A stretch of DNA of 64,000 nt. Source: JBOFFC01 sp051648405 (GTDB lineage Bacteria > Planctomycetota > Planctomycetia > Pirellulales > Lacipirellulaceae). Both the position numbers and the translations under genes were made by a program. Positions within the stretch are counted from its first letter, which is position 1. The number at the start of each line of letters is the position of its first letter. Location of the stretch: positions 124,001 to 188,000 of the forward strand of contig JBOFFC010000159.1 of the NCBI GenBank assembly GCA_051648405.1, read 5' to 3'. Below are positions 43,582 to 52,899 of the stretch, one piece after another. The notes under the pieces are model-generated. The model did no database searches, was not told the origin of the DNA, and saw only the letters and a list, made by a program, of their open reading frames with translations.

Positions 43582-45012
43582 ATGTCGATCCGCGTCTCCG
43601 TCATCTTGTCGATCCTGTCCAGCGTCCCTGGCCTCGCGAGCGCGATCGACGAAGTCGGCGCCGCGCTCTACGCCGAGCGCTGCGCGTCGTGCCACGGCCG
43701 CGACATGGGGGGGGGGAACGCCCAGAGCATGGTCGATGGGGTCTGGCAGTTCGGCTCCGAGGACTGGGACCTCACGCGGAACATCAAGCACGGCATCGCC
43801 GCCAACGGCATGCCGGCGTACGCGGGGGCGTTCTCCGACGAGCAGGTGAACGCGCTCGTCCGGCACATCAGGGAGACGGCAACCAAGGCCGGGGCTAAGC
43901 GGCCCCCTCTGCCAACGTCGCTCGCCGTGCGCGAGTACGACGTGCGCGTCGAGAAGTGGCTCGACGGGATCGCCAACCCCTGGGGCCTGACGATCCACAC
44001 CGACGACTTTGCGCTGCTCACCGAGCGCGACGGTCGCCTCCGCGCTATCGAACGGGGGAAACTCCGCGCGTCGCCGGTTGAGGGAACACCCGACGTGCTG
44101 CAAATTGGGCAGGGGGGCCTGATGGACGTGGCGTTCGACCCCGAATACGAGGCGAACGGCTGGGTCTACCTGACGTACTCCGAAGCGCTCCCCGGGTCCG
44201 GCAAGCCCGCCCCCGGCGCCGAGCACCCCGCGATGACCTGCCTGGTCCGCGGTCGCATCAAGGACAACCGCTGGACCGACCATCAGAAGCTGTGGAGCGC
44301 CAAGCCCGAGCACTTCCGCTCGAAGATGTTCCACTTCGGGAGCCGCATCGCGTTCGACCGTGACGGCCTGCTGTACTTCTCGATCGGCGAGCGCGGCCAC
44401 CAGGAAGACGCCCAGGACCCACACCGCCCCAACGGCAAGGTCCACCGCGTGAACCGCGACGGCTCGATCCCGGCGGACAACCCGTTCGCCGACGGCGCGA
44501 AGGGGCTGCCGAGCGTCTGGTCGTTCGGTCACCGCAACCCGCAGGGGCTCGCGCTCCACGCAGAGACCGGTGCGCTATGGGAGACCGAGCACGGCCCAAT
44601 GGGTGGAGACGAGGTGAACGTCGTCCGGCGCGGCGCGAACTACGGCTGGCCCGTGGCCACTTACGGCGTGAACTACGACGGCAAGATCGTTACCGAGGCG
44701 ACCGCCGGCGAGGGGATCGAGCAGCCGATCTTGTTCTGGGCGCCGTCGATCGCCGTGTGCGGGATCGACTTCGTGCGCGGCGACGAGTTCCCGCGCTGGA
44801 AGGACAACCTGCTGGTGACGGGCCTGGGGCACGAGGAGCTGCGCCGTCTGGTGGTCGTCGGCGAGCGGGTGGTGCATCAAGAGGTGTTGTTGAAGAACGC
44901 CGGCCGCGTCCGCGACGTCGCCTGCGGCCCCGACGGCGCGGTCTACGTCGTTCTCAACGGCCCCGACGTCGTCCTGAAACTCACGAGCGCCGGGCGCGCG
45001 GTGCGACAATAA
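43582..45012 (+). CDS. Cytochrome c / PQQ-type sugar dehydrogenase fusion
   Basis: A 476-residue periplasmic protein. A signal peptide (RVSVILSILSSVPGLASA) is followed by a cytochrome c domain with CASCH (Cys34, Cys37, His38) and a distal Met in NGMPAYAGAFS near residue 78. From about 125 a glucose/sorbosone dehydrogenase beta-propeller appears (NPWGLTIHTDDFALLTERDG; GGLMDVAFDPEYEANGWVYL; WSFGHRNPQGLALH; HGPMGGDEVNVVRRGANYGW). Such enzymes oxidise aldose sugars with PQQ and can pass electrons to the fused heme. It lies 33 nt after the DUF1559 gene. Confidence 0.9.
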   Translation: MSIRVSVILSILSSVPGLASAIDEVGAALYAERCASCHGRDMGGGNAQSMVDGVWQFGSEDWDLTRNIKHGIAANGMPAYAGAFSDEQVNALVRHIRETATKAGAKRPPLPTSLAVREYDVRVEKWLDGIANPWGLTIHTDDFALLTERDGRLRAIERGKLRASPVEGTPDVLQIGQGGLMDVAFDPEYEANGWVYLTYSEALPGSGKPAPGAEHPAMTCLVRGRIKDNRWTDHQKLWSAKPEHFRSKMFHFGSRIAFDRDGLLYFSIGERGHQEDAQDPHRPNGKVHRVNRDGSIPADNPFADGAKGLPSVWSFGHRNPQGLALHAETGALWETEHGPMGGDEVNVVRRGANYGWPVATYGVNYDGKIVTEATAGEGIEQPILFWAPSIAVCGIDFVRGDEFPRWKDNLLVTGLGHEELRRLVVVGERVVHQEVLLKNAGRVRDVACGPDGAVYVVLNGPDVVLKLTSAGRAVRQ

Positions 45013-45247
45013 AGGCGCGTGACACGTGGGTCGCTCTTCGGCCTAGTGTACCGATTCGCTACGCCGCTACCCCCCGAGTGGGGTTCGCGATACGCGTGTC
45101 GCGTCTCGCTTTGGGACGATTGTGAAGAATAGGCAAGGTAACGCTCGACAGCATTCGTAGTCTCAGGGTTTAATGTCGCTGCTCGTGGGCCGTGTCACTC
45201 GCGCAGTCGCAATTCATCATCCGGTTCTCACCACAGGAGTTGATCTA

Positions 45248-45793
45248 ATGCAGGTTAAGAACATCGTCTGGGCCTTGGCGCTTTGCGTCGCGGCCGCTTC
45301 GTCGGCGACGGCGTCTCCCGTGTTCACGTTCACTGACAACGCCGACTCAACGGGCACTTTCCGGATCGTCCCCGGCAGCATGCCCCCCTTCAGCACGCCG
45401 TCGGCGATTGACCCCGACTCGCTTGCGTTCGAGATCGTGGTCACGATTAACTCCGGTGGGCCCGCATTCGCGACGGTCGGCGCGTTGTTCCCCACGGCGA
45501 ACCCGGGCGGTGCGCCGCCGATCACCGGCGGCACTTGGAACGGTCTCACGGGCAATGGCACGAGCACGATCCGGGCCGCGTTCGGTTCGAACCTGTTCAC
45601 CAACGGATCGCCGATCAACGCCCTCACGATCGACCTCGCAGGCAACGGCACGCTGAGCTGGCAAGCCGTGATCGCCCAGGACGCATTGCTTACGTCGCTC
45701 ATCACGGGCAACGGCGTCATCACCCCCGAGCCGACCAGCGCCGCGCTCGGCCTGCTGGCCATCGCCGGGTTGGGCGCTCGGCGCCGTCGCTGA
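45248..45793 (+). CDS. PEP-CTERM sorted exported protein
   Basis: A 181-residue protein starting at ATG 45248 (MQVKNIVWALALCVAAASSA). The signal peptide is cleaved near TASP. The middle is beta-rich and polar (NSGGPAFATVGALFPTANPG; NGTSTIRAAFGSNLF). The C-terminus is ITPEPTSAALGLLAIAGLGA then RRRR, a PEP-CTERM signal in which Thr-Pro replaces the usual Val-Pro. Processing by exosortase is expected. The function is unknown. Confidence 0.85.
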   Translation: MQVKNIVWALALCVAAASSATASPVFTFTDNADSTGTFRIVPGSMPPFSTPSAIDPDSLAFEIVVTINSGGPAFATVGALFPTANPGGAPPITGGTWNGLTGNGTSTIRAAFGSNLFTNGSPINALTIDLAGNGTLSWQAVIAQDALLTSLITGNGVITPEPTSAALGLLAIAGLGARRRR

Positions 45794-45834
45794 GCTAGCG
45801 ACCTCGCCTCGCAGCAGCGTCCTGTGTACGACAA

Positions 45835-45860
45835 GGGGCCCGTGGCATGCCACGGGCCCC
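45835..45860. terminator. Bidirectional terminator
   Basis: A perfect 26-nt palindrome: the arm GGGGCCCGTGGCA (45835-45847) is followed directly by its own reverse complement, with no unpaired loop bases in the symmetric reading. It sits 41 nt after the PEP-CTERM gene (plus) and 28 nt before the end of the convergent 1146-residue gene (minus). A short T-rich stretch follows on the plus side. Confidence 0.85.
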
Positions 45861-45888
45861 TGTTCGTTCTGGCATCGAAGGGCGTGAG

Positions 45889-48800
45889 CTACGCCATCCG
45901 GCGGCGCGGCGTGACCGCGACTCCGGCCAGCGCCAACAGCACGAGGCCGGTCGGTTCGGGGACGCTGGTCGCCATCGCCATCCCCATCGAGCTGGCCGCC
46001 GCGACCGCCCCGTAGTTGGCGACCCACACGTCGTAGTCGCTTTGGCTGACGGCGCCAGGAGTCGGGTCGCCAGGCAGATTGGTGGCGGTCCCCAGGTTGT
46101 CAGCCCACACCGTGTAGTCGGCGGCGTTCACCACGCCGTCGTTGTTGTAGTCACCCGGCAGCACGAGGCCGACGACCAGGTTCACGCTCGTCGGGTTGTA
46201 GACCGCCTGCCACTGCAGTCCGGCGCCGAGTGCGACGCCGAGCGAGTTGACCGCGTCGAACGTCCCGATCACGCCGCCGGTCGCCGTGATCGCCTGGATC
46301 GACGAGCCGAGCGGCTGGGCGACCCCCGTGATCACGTTCAGCACGCCGTCGAGCTGGGCGATGCCGCTGGTGACGAGTCGGTCGAAGCTCCCAACGCCGA
46401 GACCAGCAACGTCGAGGTTCGTCGCCCCGGAGGCGTTCTGCTGGTAGTCGAGGACGTCGGTCCGGCCGGCGGCGCCTCCGGCGACGTCGAGCAACCCGAA
46501 GTTGGTCACCTGCACCCCGACATTCGACGTGTCGGCCAGGTTGAGCTGGCGCCCGACCAAGTTCACCAAGTCACCGGCGCCTGCGAACGTCGCCCCCGCC
46601 TGGACGGCGGTCGTGGCGTTGTCGAGTCGCAGGTTGGCGGCGAGCGTCGTCGAGCTGCTCCCCTCGAACGTGACGGTTGCGGTGGACTCGATCGTCGAGG
46701 GCGTGCCACCGATGACATTGACCGCCCCGCCGATCAGGCTGCCGGCGTTCGTGCGGTAGGCGCCGGAGCTGAGCACGAGTTGCGAGGCGGGCTCGAACTC
46801 CAAGCCGAAACCGTTCACGAACACCGTGCCGCCGTCGGCTTGCACGGTGCCGCTGAAGACGAACGGGGCGTTATCGACCAGCTCGAGCGTCCCTTGCGTG
46901 GCGCGGAGCACTCCGACGTTGCCGGCGCCGTCCCAGTCGCTGGTTACGTTGTTCGCGATCAGCACGCCGGGGGTCGTCGAGATGATCGACGTGTTGTTGA
47001 CCACCCGCGCGGCGATCGTCCCTTGTCCGCGGAACCCGGCGCCGTCGTTGGTGATGGTCGATCCCTGGACGGTCCCGCCGTCGAGGACCACTAGGTTCGC
47101 GACGTTGGTGTTCCAAGGGTTGGTGACGTCGAGCACCCCCGCGGCGCCCGACGTGCCGACCGTCCCGATATCCAGGATCGCGCCGTTGACGTTCAGCGTG
47201 CCGCCACTGGCGATGAGTTGGGCGTTCCCGTCGCCGTCCACCGCCGCGTTGATCGTCCCGAAGCCGCGCAGCGCCTCGGCGCCGTTGATCTCGAGCTCGC
47301 CCGGCCCGTTGATCGTCCCGCCGGCGATCTCATTCGTGTCTCCTGCCGCCAGCGTCCCCCCCACCATCCGCAGCGAGCCCCCGGCGGTATTGATATTCAG
47401 GGTCCCGTTGAGCTTGACCCGTGCGCCGGCGGCGCCGTCGCCGTTGACGTCGAACTCGGCGCCCGCGTCGAACCGCACCGCCGACCCACTGGCTGGGTTG
47501 AGCAAGAACGTGTTCTGCGTGGCGTCGCCGTTGTAGATCAGCGAGCCAAGCGAGTCGAACACCACGTCGCCACCGCCGGTCAGGCCCAACGAGAGGGCGC
47601 CGGTGTTCGCGACGGTCACGTTGGCGTCGATCCCGTCTCCCGTGCTGTCGATGGCGCCGGTGGCGACGGTGAGCGTGGCGCCGTTCTGGACGGTGGTCGA
47701 GCCGTCGTCGATGTCGACCGTCCCGGTCGCCCAGGTGGTGCTCGAGGCGATGGTGGCGGTCCCCTTCTCCAGCACGCCGGCCCCCGTGTAGCTGCCACCG
47801 TTGAACGTCGAGAAGGCCAGGTCGAGCGTGCTGCCGGCGTCGACTACGACCCCCGCGGTGCTACCGAAGACCGTCGTGGCGTTGATGTCGAGGGTCGAGT
47901 TGCCCGAAATCGCGACGTCGCCGTTGACGTCGAACGTCTCGCCGTTGACCGTCGAGGTCACGCCTCCCGCGGCGTTCAGGTTGCCGACAGACGTGAGGCT
48001 CCAGGTGTTGTCGGTGGTTGTGACGTCGAGCTCCCCCCCGTTGAGGTTGATCGTGTGATCGAAGTCCTCGTCGGCGCCGACGCCCAGGTCGAGGTCGAGG
48101 TTCCCCCCCGCGTTGACCGTCGTGACGTTGCCTGAGAGGCCGAGTCCGTCGAGGTTGAAGTCGGGGGTGTCGATGTTGACGGTCGAGTTGACGACCAGCG
48201 CCGCGCCGGCACCGGTCATGTTGAAGTCAGACCCGACGCCGAACGTGGCGGCGGCGTTGAAGATCATCGTCCCTTCGTTGTTGATCGTCCCGCCGGTCGC
48301 CGTCACTGCCGAGTCGAACTGCAGCGAGTCCCACGTGTCGTCGATGGTGATCGTCCCTCCGTTCATCGACCAAGCGCCGCCGGCGATCCGCGCCGCGGCG
48401 CCCGGGTTCGGGTCCTGCCCGATGATGATCAGCCCGAACGCCGCCGTGTTGGCGTTGATCATCCCGCCGCCGAGCGACCAGGGGCCGGCGACGTCGATCG
48501 TCGATCCCGTTGCAAGATCGATCGTCCCGTCGAACGCGTCGCCGCTGACGTCGAGGTCGATGTCGAGCGTCTGATTGCCGTTGGCTTCCAAGATGCCGCC
48601 GCCGAACGTTCCGTCCCAGTCGAAGCGGGCGTTCGTGCTGGTGGCGGTGAGCTGCAGCGTGCCCGCCGCGGGGGCGACAAACACCAGTGAAGAACCCGTA
48701 TTCGCGGTGATCGTCCCGTCGTTGCGGAGCAATACCGTCGCGACGGCGACGGCGTCCTCAAGATCGATCCGGCCGGCGCCACTCAGCGTGCCTCCCGCTT

Positions 48801-49329
48801 GGACGTCGAACATGCCGCTGTCCACTTCGACGACCGCCAGGCCCGACGCCGTCGTCGAGTTGACGAACAACGACCCCCCTGCGCCGAGCGTTAGCGTGGC
48901 GGTGTCGAGCCCGTCGGGGTCGCCGCCGTAGATCACGATCGAGCTGCCGGCGCCGGTCACGCTCGTGGCGCCATTGACGAGCAGCTCCCAGTCGTTCGTC
49001 GCCCCGTCGTCGGTGCTGTTCACCACGTCGGCGCCGCCGGTGACCGTCAGCGAGTCGATCGAGTAGGCCCGGTCGACCAGCGTGCGGTCGTTCGCCGCGT
49101 TCGCCAGGTTGCCGATGTTCACCGCCAGGCCGTCGGGGTCGCCGTCGGGGTTCCAGTTGCCGTTGTCGTCCCAAAGCTTGCTGGGGTCGTTTCCGGCGTC
49201 GTCCCAATCGATGGCGAAGACGGCCGTCGGCGCGGCCGCCGAAACGATCGCGAGGAACGCGGCGAACGCGGCGGCGCGGAAGCGGGCCGCGTGGCGGGCC
49301 TTCCGGCGGAGGGTCGTGAGCGTGGACAT
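45889..49329 (-). CDS. Large autotransporter-repeat-like protein with dockerin and PEP-CTERM
   Basis: A 1146-residue exported protein. The start ATG 49329 is preceded by AGGAG, followed by an Arg-rich signal peptide (RAAAFAAFLAIVSAAAPTAV, then FA). Residues about 30-1030 consist of Gly/Asn/Thr-rich strands (GGTINNEGTMIFNAAATFGV; GDVAISGNSTLDINATTVFG), a beta-helix like those of autotransporter or PEP-CTERM proteins. A dockerin-type pair follows (GDYNNDGVVNAADYTVWADN; ...SQSDYDVWVANYG). The C-terminus is VPEPTGLVLLALAGVAVTP then RRRMA. Having both a dockerin and a PEP-CTERM signal suggests surface anchoring plus binding to a cohesin-type partner. Confidence 0.85.
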   Translation of the reverse strand: MSTLTTLRRKARHAARFRAAAFAAFLAIVSAAAPTAVFAIDWDDAGNDPSKLWDDNGNWNPDGDPDGLAVNIGNLANAANDRTLVDRAYSIDSLTVTGGADVVNSTDDGATNDWELLVNGATSVTGAGSSIVIYGGDPDGLDTATLTLGAGGSLFVNSTTASGLAVVEVDSGMFDVQAGGTLSGAGRIDLEDAVAVATVLLRNDGTITANTGSSLVFVAPAAGTLQLTATSTNARFDWDGTFGGGILEANGNQTLDIDLDVSGDAFDGTIDLATGSTIDVAGPWSLGGGMINANTAAFGLIIIGQDPNPGAAARIAGGAWSMNGGTITIDDTWDSLQFDSAVTATGGTINNEGTMIFNAAATFGVGSDFNMTGAGAALVVNSTVNIDTPDFNLDGLGLSGNVTTVNAGGNLDLDLGVGADEDFDHTINLNGGELDVTTTDNTWSLTSVGNLNAAGGVTSTVNGETFDVNGDVAISGNSTLDINATTVFGSTAGVVVDAGSTLDLAFSTFNGGSYTGAGVLEKGTATIASSTTWATGTVDIDDGSTTVQNGATLTVATGAIDSTGDGIDANVTVANTGALSLGLTGGGDVVFDSLGSLIYNGDATQNTFLLNPASGSAVRFDAGAEFDVNGDGAAGARVKLNGTLNINTAGGSLRMVGGTLAAGDTNEIAGGTINGPGELEINGAEALRGFGTINAAVDGDGNAQLIASGGTLNVNGAILDIGTVGTSGAAGVLDVTNPWNTNVANLVVLDGGTVQGSTITNDGAGFRGQGTIAARVVNNTSIISTTPGVLIANNVTSDWDGAGNVGVLRATQGTLELVDNAPFVFSGTVQADGGTVFVNGFGLEFEPASQLVLSSGAYRTNAGSLIGGAVNVIGGTPSTIESTATVTFEGSSSTTLAANLRLDNATTAVQAGATFAGAGDLVNLVGRQLNLADTSNVGVQVTNFGLLDVAGGAAGRTDVLDYQQNASGATNLDVAGLGVGSFDRLVTSGIAQLDGVLNVITGVAQPLGSSIQAITATGGVIGTFDAVNSLGVALGAGLQWQAVYNPTSVNLVVGLVLPGDYNNDGVVNAADYTVWADNLGTATNLPGDPTPGAVSQSDYDVWVANYGAVAAASSMGMAMATSVPEPTGLVLLALAGVAVTPRRRMA

Positions 49330-49546
49330 GGGGTTCTCCTGGCGAGACCGAGTGCGGGGGCTCGCGCCGCAACCTGTGGCGGCGTCTACTGGCACATCAG
49401 GAACCGGCATTCAAGCCCGACACGCAGACTGGGACCCCAAGGCGAGCCGGCGGCGCCAGCCGTCGGAGGTTTTTGAGCGGGAACGATTCAACTCTCCCGC
49501 AACAACTGCGGCGGCTCGCCTACGTCGTTGGCTTGCGCCCGCCCGC

Positions 49547-50890
<1,344 letters not shown>

Positions 50891-51229
50891 CGCTCGGCCC
50901 TCCTCGGCCGCTGCCGTCGATGAGCTCGGTTGCAAGTCGCGACGCTCCCTTTCAAAGTGAGCCGGAAGCGTAAGCGCCCGGAGTCGATCGACCAAGCGAG
51001 GCGCCGACTCCCACCACCCGCTCTCCCGGTAACGGGAGGACGCAATTCAGGTCGCCTGCGTTCGCTTCGCGATGACGGACTGCCCGGCCGTGTCGCAGCG
51101 GCCCACTGCGCACTGCCGAACCCGAGATTTGCTTGACTTTGCCCCCTCGGCTGTGTCAGCACACTTCGCCGTAGATGGCCTCTCGACAGAGAGGCTCGAC
51201 GGAAGCGAATTCGAACCCCGGCTGCTTGC
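50891..51229. promoter_or_regulatory. Intergenic region without identified gene
   Basis: A 339-nt gap between the divergent ChrA and DUF1559 genes. It contains TTGACT at 51133-51138 but no good -10 at the proper distance, and a short inverted repeat (CTCTCGACAGAGAG-type) near 51180-51194. Promoters for both genes presumably lie here. No other feature is supported. Confidence 0.2.
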
Positions 51230-52315
51230 ATGCCGCGCCTCCGATCCTCCTCGGTCGATCAGCGGAGCGGCTTCACGCTGGTGGTGATCGCGATCATCGG
51301 CATCTTGGTCGCGCTGCTGCTCCCGGCTGTGCAGGCCGCCCGTGCGGCGGCGCGGCGCACGCAGTGCCAGAGCGGCCTGAAGCAACTGGGGCTGGCCTGC
51401 CTGAACTACGAGAGCACCGTGGGGGCGCTCCCCCCCGCGGCGAGCTTCCTCGAGGGGGTGACCGCGACGCCCCCGTTGGGACCCAACTGGGTGATCTACG
51501 TGCTCCCCTACATTGAGGAGCAAGCCGTGTTCGACCAATTCGACCTCAAGAAGGGGATCAACGACGACGCGAACGCGGCGCCGCGCGCTGTGGCCCTCGG
51601 CATCATGACTTGTCCCGAGGACGCGAACAGTTCGATCGCCTTCTCGAACGTAGACCCGTCCGGCCGTGTGTCGTTGGCGGGGTACGGCGACTCCTGGGCC
51701 CGCGGCAACTACGCGCCCAATGGCGGGATCTCTCTGATGCCCGCCACCTTCGCCGCGGCGACCAAGTTCAACGTCGCGCCGCCGGGGGCGCCGTTGCTGA
51801 ACCCCTCGTGGCGCGACCCACTGGTCCGCGGCGCAATGGGGGTGAACCTCAGCCAGAAGCTGGCCAAGATCACCGACGGCACGAGCAAGGTCGTCATGAT
51901 CGGCGAGATCCGTTCGGGGCTGGCGCCGGTCGATATGCGCGGCATCTGGGCGATGAGTGGCGCCTGTCCGAGCGGCCTGTGGGGCCACGGGTACCTGGGA
52001 GACGACAACGGGCCGAACAACCTGCGCCTCTACGGCGACGACGTACGGAGTTGCAGCGCGGTCGTCGTGCAGTTGGGTTCGCAGGAGGTGCTCGCCGCCG
52101 CCAAGATGGGGTGCTCGACCACCAACATGGAGAACATCCAGCAAACGATGCGGAGCCTCCTTCCCGGGGGCGTCCACGTCTGCTTGGTCGATGGCAGCGT
52201 GCAGTTCGTGAGCGACGACGTCCAGGTCGCGCAAACGGAGGGGAAGTGCTGCTCGGTGTGGGACCTACTGAGCTTGTCCGCCGACGGCCAAACGCTTGAC
52301 TCGGCGGCGTTCTAG
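51230..52315 (+). CDS. DUF1559 pilin-like protein with shortened N-terminal motif
   Basis: A 361-residue DUF1559 protein. The leader ends DQRSG, and the mature N-terminus reads FTLVVIAIIGILVALLLPAV. Compared with the usual FTLVELLVVIAII, four residues (E-L-L-V) are missing, including the conserved Glu5. The rest is normal: QAARAAARRTQCQSGLKQLG, KITDGTSKVVMIGEIRSG, then LPGGVHVCLVDGSVQFV near the end. It is followed 54 nt later by a small lipoprotein gene, a common pairing for DUF1559 proteins. Without Glu5, assembly into a pilus is unlikely, but N-terminal cleavage may still occur. Confidence 0.85.
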   Translation: MPRLRSSSVDQRSGFTLVVIAIIGILVALLLPAVQAARAAARRTQCQSGLKQLGLACLNYESTVGALPPAASFLEGVTATPPLGPNWVIYVLPYIEEQAVFDQFDLKKGINDDANAAPRAVALGIMTCPEDANSSIAFSNVDPSGRVSLAGYGDSWARGNYAPNGGISLMPATFAAATKFNVAPPGAPLLNPSWRDPLVRGAMGVNLSQKLAKITDGTSKVVMIGEIRSGLAPVDMRGIWAMSGACPSGLWGHGYLGDDNGPNNLRLYGDDVRSCSAVVVQLGSQEVLAAAKMGCSTTNMENIQQTMRSLLPGGVHVCLVDGSVQFVSDDVQVAQTEGKCCSVWDLLSLSADGQTLDSAAF

Positions 52316-52369
52316 CGTCCACCGGACCACGCCCCGTGCGCCTGGCAACGGTTTCCGAGGGATTCAACC

Positions 52370-52822
52370 GTGTTCGTCCGCCGTTTCCCGCCCATAACGG
52401 CCGCAGTGATCGATTTCATGGCGATCGTCCCGATCGGGCTCCCCGCCCTGGTCGGATGCGGCGGATCGGGCGCGTACGACGTGACTGCGGCGTCGGGGAC
52501 CGTCAGGTACGCCGACGGCTCGTTGATCCCCGCCGGGAGGATCGAACTGCGGTTTCTCTCGCAGCAGCCCCCGATCGACGCCAAGACTTACCCGCGACAG
52601 GGACTCGCCGAGGTGAACGTGTCGGACGGGTCGTTCAAGGTGACGACGTACGCCGCCGGCGACGGCCTCATCGCGGGCGAGCACCGCGTGATCGCCGTCT
52701 CGATCGCCCCCGGCGGAGGCTGCACGACGGCGATCCCCAAGGAGTACGCCAGCGCCGAGACCACACCGTTGGTCGTCCGCGCCGAGGAGTCGCCGCTCGA
52801 GATCCTGATCGACAGGAAGTGA
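52370..52822 (+). CDS. Small lipoprotein with carboxypeptidase-regulatory-like fold
   Basis: A 150-residue protein starting at GTG 52370. A hydrophobic segment (AVIDFMAIVPIGLPALVG) ends at Cys30, a lipobox of L-V-G-C type. The mature part is a small beta-sandwich (SGTVRYADGSLIPAGRIELR; EVNVSDGSFKVTTYAAGDGL; AGEHRVIAVSIAPGG). This looks like the short transthyretin/carboxypeptidase-regulatory-like lipoproteins often found next to DUF1559 genes in planctomycetes. It probably sits in the outer membrane. Function unknown. Confidence 0.75.
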   Translation: MFVRRFPPITAAVIDFMAIVPIGLPALVGCGGSGAYDVTAASGTVRYADGSLIPAGRIELRFLSQQPPIDAKTYPRQGLAEVNVSDGSFKVTTYAAGDGLIAGEHRVIAVSIAPGGGCTTAIPKEYASAETTPLVVRAEESPLEILIDRK

Positions 52823-52857
52823 GCGAGGGCGGGGCGTGATGTTTCCGCTTGAAGGGC

Positions 52858-52883
52858 GAGCCGGCGGCTCTCGCCGCCGGCTC
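52858..52883. terminator. GC-rich hairpin between convergent genes
   Basis: An 11-bp perfect stem (GAGCCGGCGGC, 52858-52868, with GCCGCCGGCTC at 52873-52883) and TCTC loop. It lies between the lipoprotein gene (plus, 36 nt away) and the VWA gene (minus, 17 nt away). No T tract is present on either side, so it may act in both directions or be a REP-like repeat. Confidence 0.65.
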
Positions 52884-52899
52884 AACCGCGCTCCGCCCC

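Noticed and set aside
42079..44559. An 826-codon minus-strand frame opposite the Wzz-like, DUF1559 and PQQ genes
   Set aside because: It spans three well-supported genes on the other strand and shows no protein-like pattern.
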